From contig OY759224.1 in the NCBI GenBank assembly GCA_963662175.1, forward strand, positions 20,097,489 through 20,161,488: a stretch of 64,000 nucleotides of DNA. The letters are read 5' to 3'. The notes beneath the pieces are model-generated. The model had not been told where the DNA came from. It was given only the letters and a program-made list of their open reading frames with translations, and made no database searches. This stretch comes from Aradus depressus. Lineage: Eukaryota > Arthropoda > Insecta > Hemiptera > Aradidae. This document shows positions 56,023 to 64,000 of this stretch, in pieces (the first letter of the stretch is position 1; the number at the start of each line of letters is the position of its first letter). Position numbers and translations under genes: made by a program.

Positions 56023-56718
56023 TAGGGTGGAACGAAAATGGTCTTTTAAAATTTTTTTTAGTTATTAGTTTGGTAATAGTGGAGAAAAGTTGCCTTTTAA
56101 GTTCAAAAAGAATAAAAAAAAAATTGGTTGCAGTACTACAACATCTTGAGGTGCCGCAAAGAGTTTAAAGTTTGTAAAAAAATTGAAAAATTTGATAAAT
56201 TATTTTTTATGAATTTCTCGTACATATAATGTTACAAAAGATGGTTTTAAATACATATATAAGCATTAGAATTGGAAAAAATTATTAATTATAAAATATA
56301 ATAAAAATAAAAAATATTTTGTAATGTCAAACTTTGTATTTCTTACTTGTGTATCCTTAATGATTACAAATGTTACAGCTGCAAAATGTTTGTTTCTACT
56401 TCATTGCCACATTAAACTGGTCCTTGCGGCACCTCAAGACGTACTCCAATATTTTTCATATTTTTAATTTATCTTATCTACACTAAAAGGCAACTTTTCT
56501 GCGCTATTCCAAATTAAAAATCACATAATCGAGACACGAAAAATCTTTGAATAAGTTCCAAAAAAGTGTGTTTTTATGAAACTTTAAGGTCCTTGCGGCA
56601 CCTCAAGACGTACTCCAATATTTTTCATATTTTTTATTTATCTTATCTACACTAAAAGGCAACTTTTCTGCGCTATTGCAAATTAAAAATCAAAAGGTGA
56701 TTTTTTCGTTCCACCCTA
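56023..56718. mobile_element. hAT-like non-autonomous TIR element, copy 2 (696 bp)
   Basis: Same family as 26057-26764 but in opposite orientation: TAGGGTGGAACGAAAATGG at left, TTTTTTCGTTCCACCCTA at right. Flanked by CTGCACAT at 56015-56022 and 56719-56726. The insertion site lies in a duplicated GTGTGTACTAACTGCACAT stretch. No ORF. Confidence 0.9.
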
Positions 56719-57159
56719 CTGCACATACCCAGCTATTTCTTTTTGTTTTCAAATTTGGAATCAGGAGGACATGAAATTCCGTTAAAAACTCCGTATCGAA
56801 TTATTGACCGATGACATAACTTTTCCAATACTTTGTATAGCAGAAGAAGTAGAAAAAAAGCCATAACTCAAAGATCAACAATTTTTAAACTTTTTCTTAT
56901 TTAACGATGCCTTGAGGCGACTTTAGTCACGTAGTTATCCGATATAATGAATCTCAGATCCGTGTCACCTCATTTAATTTTCCGAATAATTTTATTCTTT
57001 TTTCTTGGTTTTGATAAGATGAGAAAGTTCTTCAATGAACTAAATCTTTTATTTCAGAGCCAAACTTCAGTTTTCCTTCCTCCCCAGCTGAATGAAGTAT
57101 AGGGGAAGTTGTGTAAGTAGATATTCAATGTTGTTAGTAAAAATATCTATGTCGTAAGG

Positions 57160-57320
57160 GGGTCGGTAGCTCAGTGGTATGAGTGCTTGCCTTCTGAGCT
57201 CAAGGTCGTGGGTTCAGAACCCCGCCGAGGCCGTTAGTTTATTTTATCTGGGAGTTGAAATAACTTAAGCCCGCCGTCCTTCGGATTACGTTAAGCGATT
57301 GTCCCGAACCTGTACGATGT
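57160..57320 (+). mobile_element. SINE, 5' half only
   Basis: Head GGTAGCTCAGTGGTATGAGT, B-box GGGTTCAGAACCCC, body to CCTGTACGATGT; then cut off by a 40-bp tandem repeat. Confidence 0.88.
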
Positions 57321-57331
57321 TGGAACGTCGA

Positions 57332-57450
57332 GCGGTCTGAGGTATCTTTTGATGGGTGTGACGCTCAAGTCGCGGTCTGAAGTATCTTTTGATGGTTGTG
57401 ACGCTCAAGTCGCGGTCTGAAGTATCTTTTGATGGGTGTGACGCTCAAGT
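57332..57450 (+). repeat. 40-bp tandem repeat, ~3 units
   Basis: GCGGTCTGAAGTATCTTTTG + ATGGGTGTGACGCTCAAGTC; units start at 57332, 57372 and 57412 with few differences. It directly abuts the truncated SINE. The GTGACGCTCAAG motif resembles the 31-bp array at 19928-20195. Confidence 0.9.
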
Positions 57451-58687
57451 GTAACAAATCAGTTTCGGTCGAGTAGATAATTCAGAAGGCCCATTAAAAA
57501 TACTGTACAATCATCTAAGTCGCCGGTCGAGTGAGTCGTGTCGTCCGTGTGAGAGGGCTCCAAGTTAGCCTTCTATCCAGTGTTAATCTTAAATATTTTA
57601 TAGAAGAGCTATGAGGATCTAAAATTAAAATTAAAATTGATGATGCAATATTGCCGTGTTGCAAGAAGTTCGATTGATAAAATGTTACAGTGAAAATATA
57701 TTATCCATGTATTGACTAGGTTGGAACTTGATAATTGGTTGTGATCAAAAAGCAATTAAAACTGATAGTAGCAGAGTTGACTATCATTAGAGTCCTAGAT
57801 GGTGCTGCTAGATAGCCAGAATTATGTGGCCAATACACTAAGTATTGTAGGTTCATCAAGATGGCCCTGGGTTCACAATCATCTGTTGATTGGACATTCA
57901 TCATGTCAATTGATCCATTTTATAGAAATTTTGGAGATTGCACAATGCAAAATTTCGAGAATTAAAAGGTCAAATTTGTTATTAATCATTGTATAGACTG
58001 GTAGTGGTATCAAAAATAATAAACATTTAGGGTACGCAAAATTTGGGGCTCCCACAATAGAGTCGGGCTCATGTCCCCAGAGAGACTAAAGCCCGGGCAT
58101 GAGTCATAAAACCTAACCTAACCTTATAGTTTCTTTTCGGCCGATTGTAAATATACGAAGCAAGAAAAAATAAAATGTTTGTGAAAACGATAAATCTGAG
58201 AGAGAGAGAGAGAAAACTCAAGTCATTAGTGATGATATTCTGAGGCCTTTTTGCAATAAACGGGTCGGAAAATATAATATTCAAATTTCGAAAATTATAC
58301 CTACATACAATTTTGACCGATTACATAATCTCTACACTTGATTTAGTTGAGAAAGTAAAGAAAATAAATTTAAATTCGGTTGTGGTAAAAGGCTTCTTGA
58401 ACTAAAAAATTTAAAGAGAACTCCATCATCTCTTTATTTAAAAAAATATATAAATTTCTCTTTGATTTTCGGTATGGTTTTTTTTTTTTTTCCGAGGAAA
58501 CTTTGTAGAAACATAATTCTATTAGACCGCTTTACTAGGAACTTTCTGGTAACTCAGTTTCTGGAAGTGAAAAGCTCACGGGTTATGAGAGGCGAATTAT
58601 ATATCCATTCTCCATTAGCTTTTTATGACGCTTTTTAAAGAATTAAAATTTAAAAATTATGTCCATTAATTAATAAAAATTTATATG
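57451..58687. other. AT-rich DNA with a SINE tail fragment
   Basis: 58028-58124 is the 3' end of the SINE (AGGGTACGCAAAATTTGGGG to CCTAACCTAACCT). 58199-58213 is a short (GA)n. Nothing else is supported. Confidence 0.5.
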
Positions 58688-59186
58688 TGATGTGGCCAAT
58701 ACTGGACTTTCTTATACCAATCACGCTTTGACAGATCACTCACTCTCCCCCTCCCTCTTCTCAAAATAATTTCCTATTGGCGTCAACGGTATTATTTATT
58801 TCATTGTACTGCGTAATTATGAATGTATCTTTCATATAAACAGAAATACCAGTATGAAATGAATTTGAGAGGTGACAGAGAATTGAGTGGTTGACGCGAA
58901 AAAGGTTCTAAACGCCAAAATAACACTTCCTTCCTCTGCCATGTTGAGAACTACTGGTGGCTGTTAGAACCTTCTTCCATGAGGCTCAACGCTGACGTGG
59001 GCTCAATACTACCAACTGCTGCTGTAACGGTAAAAAAAACTTCCCTACACAGTCCCTAGAGGCCTATAGAACCTGATTCCACAGAAATCTCATTTTCTAC
59101 TAAAGTGGCGCTTAGAACCTTTTTCGCGTCAACCACTTAATTGTAAAAGAGTGGTTGGTATAAGAATGTTCCGCAATAGCCACTTA
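58688..59186. mobile_element. foldback MITE with nested insertion
   Basis: The left arm starts TGATGTGGCCAATACTGGAC, the right arm ends GTTCCGCAATAGCCACTTA; same family as 60966-61198. A second TIR element (58886-59137) lies within it, separating the arms. Confidence 0.8.
58886..59137. mobile_element. nested MITE (252 bp)
   Basis: Begins AGTGGTTGACGCGAAAAAGG and ends CCTTTTTCGCGTCAACCACT, perfectly complementary over 20 bp, with pairing continuing through TTCTAA/TTAGAA. The interior is less AT-rich and lacks an ORF. TSD not resolved. Confidence 0.85.
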
Positions 59187-59188
59187 GT

Positions 59189-59420
59189 TATTATGACTCA
59201 TGCCCGGACTTTAACTGCAAGGTCATATCGTCTACTACCGGAGCGCTCTTTCGTCACTCTGGTGGACATGAGCCCGAATCTACTGTGGGAGTCTTAAATT
59301 TTGTCTACCCTTAATTTTTATTCAACTGGGGTTGGTGATTCGACTATAAGGAGTACCTGACATTGGACAGGCTTGGGACCAACGCTTAGCGTCTCATCCG
59401 AAGGACGGCGTGCATAAGTT
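59189..59420 (-). mobile_element. SINE, antisense, 3' portion
   Basis: From TATGACTCATGCCCGGACTT to AAGGACGGCGTGC; the tRNA-like head is missing and a TA-rich stretch follows. It directly follows the foldback MITE. Confidence 0.85.
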
Positions 59421-59494
59421 TATATATATGTATAAATATATTTAATTTTCATTGCTATGCGATACAATTTAAACATTAGATTCTTTGAATAATT

Positions 59495-59841
59495 TGAGGG
59501 TGACGGTAGCTCAGTGGTATGCGTGCTTGACTTCTGAGCTCAAGGTCGTGGGTTCGTAACCCGACCGAAGCCCTTAGTTTATTTTATCTGGGAGGTAAAA
59601 TAAACTTAAGCACGCCGTCCTTCGGATGGGACGTTAAGCGATGGTCCCGAGCCTGTACGATGTCAGGTACTCGTTAAAGACCCCTACCCTAGATGAATAA
59701 AAATTTAGGGTAGGCAAAATGTAGGACTCCCACAGTTGAGTCGGGCTCATGTCCACCAGAGTGTCGAAAGAGCGCTCTGGTAGTAGGCGATATGACCTCG
59801 TAGTTAAAGCCCGGGCATGAGTCATAAAACCTAACCTAACC
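59495..59841 (+). mobile_element. tRNA-derived SINE with 11-bp TSD
   Basis: Full-length, well-preserved sense copy: head GGTAGCTCAGTGGTATGCGT, B-box GGTTCGTAACCC, complete body, tail CCTAACCTAACC. Flanked by TTTGAATAATT at 59484-59494 and 59842-59852. It is the best single reference for the family (about 347 bp). Confidence 0.95.
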
Positions 59842-60117
59842 TTTGAATAATTCCTACGGAAATTTATTTTTATTTTTTGGAGCGGTATTCCTTTGGTCGT
59901 ATTGGTTCTATTTAACTAAATCTGAAGACATTGAGCGATTGGAAAATTAATAACAAACATTTTTGGCAAGAACTCATTTTATTGTTAGAAATAAATCGAG
60001 AAAACGTCTAAAAAGATATATCAGGGCGATTATTGTTATGTATCTTGCAAACCGAACTGCGCAAAATCGTGTTTCATATAAAGTGTCTTTGAGTTTTCTC
60101 TATAAAATTTACTTAGT

Positions 60118-60437
60118 TATTATGACGCATGCCCGGGCTTTAGCTATAAGGTCATATCGCGCTCTTGACTCACTCTGGTGGATATGAGCTTCACACTACT
60201 ATGGGAGTACAAAATTTTGCCTACTCTAAATTGTTATTTACCTAGGATAGATATCTTTAATGAGTACCTGATATCATAAAGACTTGTGGTTATCGCTTAA
60301 CGTCCCTTCCGAAGGACGGAGTTCTTAATTTTTTTTTACCTCCCACATAAAATAAACTAAGAGCCTTGGCCGGGTTTTGAACCCACGATCATTAGCTCAA
60401 TAAGCAAATGCATACCACTGAGCTACCTGCGGCCTTA
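60118..60437 (-). mobile_element. tRNA-derived SINE, antisense, diverged
   Basis: From ATTATGACGCATGCCCGGGC through the body to B-box (GGGTTTTGAACCCACG) and A-box (CCACTGAGCTA). Scattered substitutions indicate an older copy. Confidence 0.88.
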
Positions 60438-60965
60438 TCGGTCAGAAATTTCCTAGTTTGAAAAATGAAAGAAGTAATATTTCTATCTGTCTGTGTGTGT
60501 GTCAACAAGTTAATTTTCAGTCAAATCTGAATACTAAATATCCTAAAAACTGCCGATGTAATGAATGTATCGATACAAAATTTAGTATGAGGATTCAGAA
60601 GCTAAGTCAAATATTGAGTTTTAGCCCAAACGGTCGATTGTCTTGGAGGGAGAGAGGAAACATTATTGACTAATTCTTTCTGGGAAAGTACATAGTTAGT
60701 GATTCACCGACTACTTGTTTTTACTTTTTGTCTGTGAAAAGCAATTATTGCTTTACTTAGTAGACATGATACTTGCAGGGGACAAAACAAAGAGAAAATG
60801 ACGATAAAGCTTTAGCATAATTGTGAAGCATTCTTTCTCTTAGACTTGTTTCGGAATTCATAACTTTTTCCTTTCCTTTTTCAGGAATGTTTTCATAAAA
60901 TTCTTTACATTACATAGTGTTATTCTGTTTGCCTTTTCACAAAAACAACACAATGAACAAATATG
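60438..60965. repeat. dispersed repeat unit
   Basis: 60545-60715 contains AAACTGCCGATGTAATGAAT, TATCGATACAAAATTTAGTA and GGGAAAGTACATAGTTAGTG, the same ordered motifs as at 30470-31550, 33480-33650 and 49430-49550. No coding sequence. 60720-60960 shows nothing supported. Confidence 0.55.
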
Positions 60966-61198
60966 TGATGTGGCCATTACCAGGACATTCTTATACCAAC
61001 CAAACTTACAGATCACTTTCTCTCTGTTTCCCCTTCTCAAAATTATTCTGTAATGGCATTACTGGGTATAAGAATGTCTACTCTGAAGATAACGCTGCCC
61101 AAACAGACAAAATGAAATGATTTTGAGAAGTGGAGGAGCAGAGAGAATGATCTGTAAGCATAATTGGTATAAGAAAATTCTGTAATGGCCACCTCACA
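60966..61198. mobile_element. foldback MITE, best copy (233 bp)
   Basis: TGATGTGGCCATTACCAGGA at left pairs with TTCTGTAATGGCCACCTCA at right; pairing continues through TCTTATACCAA, TTACAGATCA and CCCCTTCTCAAAAT, giving arms of about 85 bp. No ORF. Reference copy for the family. Confidence 0.85.
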
Positions 61199-61237
61199 TA
61201 AATTGTTCTTAATTTTTATAATTTTTCAAAAAAAAAA

Positions 61238-61545
61238 CTACCAACATGATCGTGGGTTCGAAAACCGACTGAGGCCCTTAGATTATTTTATCTGGGAGGT
61301 AAAATAAACTTAAGCACGTTGTCCTTCGTATGGGACGTTAAGCGATGGTCCCAAGCCTGTACGATGTCAGGTACTCGTTAAAGACCCCTACCCTAGATAA
61401 AAAAAATTTAGGGCAGGCAAAATTTAGGACTCCCACAATAGAGTCGGGCTCATGTCCATCCGAGTGACGAAAGAGCGCTCTGGTAGTAGGCGATATGACC
61501 TCGTAGTTAAAGCCCGGGCATGAGTCATAAAACCTAACCTAATAT
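61238..61545 (+). mobile_element. tRNA-derived SINE, head partly lost
   Basis: Starts within the tRNA-like part (ATCGTGGGTTCGAAAACCGA) and runs to a CCTAACCTAATA tail. The A-box is replaced by an A-run. Confidence 0.9.
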
Positions 61546-62541
61546 ATTCAAACTTTAGTTCAGGGACTAAGTACATTTTACGAGATAACGAAGATGTTTA
61601 TAACCTAATCAAACATTTTTACAAATAAATATTTTAGGGAAAACTTAAAGTGACATTGTATATGTAATTCAAACAAGATGGGTGACGACGACTCGATTGT
61701 AGTCGTCCTAAGAGCAATAAAATAAAGCCGCCTCAACGAAACTATCTAATCCATGATTGCACCGCGTAAAGGATCTTGTCATCAAACGCTGACTAATAAA
61801 TTTATTCTATTCTGTTTGAAATACAATTTTTCACAGATAGTCTGGTTTGCGAGATATGTGCCGAAAAACGTACTGAAATGTCGTTTTGAAACACATATTT
61901 TTAGACATTTCCTTGATTTACCGGAAAATTATTTATTCGGGTTATTCCTATATAAAAGTCTTTGTCATAAATATTTTATACAATGAAACAAAGAAAACTG
62001 TTGAAATATGTAAATATGAGATCACTGCCCTGAGGTCAGAGCCAGGCTAAATCCTGAACAAGTCACGCTGCCATGTTCGCTCGAGCCGACGTGGTGTGTT
62101 ACGAGGAACAATTAGGGTAAAAGGAAGTGAAAGCAAATGTTGGTGAGTTTTCAAAAAATTGTAAAAAAGGATACCAGACGAAAGAACATCAAAAACTGAT
62201 GAGGGAGCAGTCAGGAAAATAATTTGGTCGTATTGAATTTCATTTAAAAAAAAAACTGAAAATCTAGCCATGCAGAATTAGACATGGCCGATAAGTAGAC
62301 CGACATACCAGCGGAAAACTGAGAGCTATCAAAGAGAATACTGAAGTATGGAAAAGCTCGAATAGGCAGAGTAGGCAGGAAGTGTGCCTGAAGCCCCGTC
62401 TGGGCTATTCATAACTTTTATGCAGACCAGGAATTAGATGGTTTCTTTGTTAAATTATTTGCCACCCAATGATGTAATTCTAAGGAATACACTATAAGAC
62501 GATTATATTACACTACTAGTTTGGCGAGTTGGGGTGAGGGT
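61546..62541. other. intergenic; no gene seen
   Basis: 61830-61930 resembles the centre of the foldback at 18840-19206 (GTTTGCGAGAT, TTTTAGACATTTCCTTGATT). 62040-62400 is less AT-rich but contains no recognisable domain. Confidence 0.4.
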
Positions 62542-62802
62542 CGGATGTCAACCGGTGGAACAACCGACCTCGGATGTCAACCGGTGGAACAACCGACCTC
62601 GGATGTCAACCGGTGGAACAACCGACCTCGGATGTCAACCGGTGGAACAACCGACCTCGGATGTCAACCGGTGGAACAACCGACCTCGGATGTCAACCGG
62701 TGGAACAACCGACCTCGGATGTCAACCGGTGGAACAACCGACCTCGGATGTCAACCGGTGGAACAACCGACCTCGGATGTCAACCGGTGGAACAACCGAC
62801 CC
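62542..62802 (+). repeat. 29-bp tandem repeat, 9 units
   Basis: Unit CGGATGTCAACCGGTGGAAC + AACCGACCT, starting at 62542 and repeating every 29 bp with almost no variation. All three frames are open through the array because 29 is not a multiple of three, producing three overlapping spurious ORFs. Confidence 0.95.
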
Positions 62803-62921
62803 TTTAACTGATGTTCGTATTGAGCAAGTGCTTGAACGAGTGGCTTGATTTAGAAGTTTGTGAATCATTCCTTCACAACTGTGGAAACAAATTGTTCTTG
62901 TAGGTCGTGATGAAGAGTGTT

Positions 62922-63675
62922 GTATACTAACTCAATGCTAGAGGCGATCAACCAGGGAAGACAATGGATTATTCATTGAAATAGTGATGTTGGAAGAGGG
63001 AAGATGAGAGGAAATGGAGAACATTCACAAAGAATGAGAAGAAGGGAGAAATAAAAGGATTTAAAAAAAACAGGCCAATAGAGAAGTAGAAGTGGAAGAG
63101 AATGTTAAGGATGTTTGTTTTAAGTCTACCATTAGTGACCTGACGGTAATCCATCTTTCAGGTCCGCTTATCATATACTAACTCGATGCTAGAGGCGATC
63201 AACAAAGGGAAGACAATGGATTATCCATTGAAATAGTGATGTTGGAAGAGGGGAGATGAGAGGAAATGGAGAATATTCACAAAGAATGAGAAAAAAAAGA
63301 GAAATAAAAGAATTGAAAAAAAAAACATGCCAATAGAGAAGTAGAAGTGGAAGAGAATGTTAAGGATGTTTGTTTTAAGTCTACCATTAGTGACCTGACG
63401 GTAATCCACCTTTCAGGTCCGCTTATCATATACTAACTCTATGCTAGAGGTGATCAACAGAGGGAAGACAATGCATTATCCATTACAATAAAGGGGTGTT
63501 GTATGAGGGGAGAAGTGAAGGGGATGGAAGACATTCGAAAAGAATAAGAAGAAAAGAGTGGAGAAAGGATTGAAAAAAAACAGGCCAATAGAGAAGTAGA
63601 AGTGGAAGAGAATGTTAAGGATGTTTGTTTTAAGTCTACCATTAGTGACCTGACGGTAATCCACCTTTCAGGGGC
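62922..63675 (+). repeat. ~252-bp tandem repeat, 3 units
   Basis: TATACTAACT starts at 62922, 63174 and 63429. Each unit has a purine-rich middle (GGAAGAGGGAAGATGAGAGG-like) and ends with TTAGTGACCTGACGGTAATC and CTTTCAGG. Units 1 and 2 are closest; unit 3 is more diverged in the middle. The antisense ORFs in each unit are repeat-derived. Confidence 0.93.
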
Positions 63676-64000
63676 CGCTTGAGTGGCTGGAAAGCGGTCA
63701 ACAACTCCTTAGGGCGTCTAAAAGCCAGTCTAGATAGAGAAGACGTTGGAGCACTTAACTCAGTCCGGTTAGCTGATGTATTGCTGTTGATTTGGCAACT
63801 CTCTTTCAATAAACTCACATATTTCACAACCTCTATTTTCAACTTATTTTTTTTGATGTACACTAGAGGCCTAATATTTCAGATCATGTGCTAAGAATCA
63901 GTCTCTGCCTTGCCTAAGTTTTCCTCACGATAAATCTTCAATCATGTGATAATTCAGTTTATTTTCAAAATCAGTGACTGTGGACTCAGGTTTGTCAAAT

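Noticed and set aside
62521..62848. Three overlapping ORFs with STGGTTD/QPVEQPTSD repeats
   Set aside because: All are translations of the 29-bp tandem array in different frames.

Overview
The window looks like intergenic, repeat-dominated DNA from an arthropod nuclear genome, most likely an insect. It is strongly AT-rich and has no bacterial-style gene packing, no long conserved host ORF, and dense layers of eukaryotic transposable elements (TEs). These include LINEs of the Jockey, R1-like and RTE-like kinds, tRNA-derived SINEs, a tRNA-Lys-primed LTR element, and mariner, pogo/Tigger, hAT, piggyBac, PIF/Harbinger and Helitron remnants. A hemipteran is my guess from the AT richness and the TE mix; the sequence alone does not prove it. 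I recognise no intact host gene. Two short GC-richer stretches (22025-22297 and 47613-47860) are the only candidates for unrecognised non-TE coding sequence.

Layout. 0.4-3.1 kb: an internally deleted mariner transposase, a second mariner scrap and SINE pieces. 3.2-5.4 kb: a foldback MITE, then a reverse-oriented Helitron-like element rich in tandem repeats. 5.4-6.0 kb: two SINE copies. 5996-10628: a complete LTR retrotransposon with 837-bp LTRs that look identical, only a Gag-like ORF, and no pol. 10.6-14.3 kb: four LINE 3' ends. 15.0-17.4 kb: a SINE cluster including a head-to-head inverted pair. 17.9-22.9 kb: RTE-like LINE ends, foldback elements and a Tigger remnant. 24.8-25.9 kb: a second Helitron with an intact 3' hairpin and CTAG end. 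26.0-26.8 kb: a TIR element with an 8-bp target-site duplication (TSD) splitting a SINE. 27.2-29.6 kb: a MITE, a conserved TE-type protein scrap and a Harbinger-like element carrying a MADF-like ORF. 31.9-35.6 kb: a SINE with its TSD, a large foldback and another TIR element. 35.6-49.3 kb: an LTR-like dispersed repeat, pogo-type MITE, RTE and Jockey LINEs, and a piggyBac nested in a LINE ORF. 50-52.7 kb: a 2.8-kb hAT element with exact 8-bp TSD. 52.7-64 kb: Harbinger N-terminus, a second copy of the 26-kb TIR element, nested MITEs, five near-full SINE copies, and 29-bp and 252-bp tandem arrays.

The parts do not form a pathway. The clearest information is historical: nested insertions, precise TSDs, an internal empty-site copy, and non-autonomous elements (SINE, gag-only LTR element, TIR elements without transposase) that must be mobilised by machinery encoded elsewhere. 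I found no convincing undescribed biological system. The best leads are the SINE with a telomere-like CCTAA tail, the triplicated primer-binding-site motif in the LTR element, and the TAGGGTGG-terminated element group.
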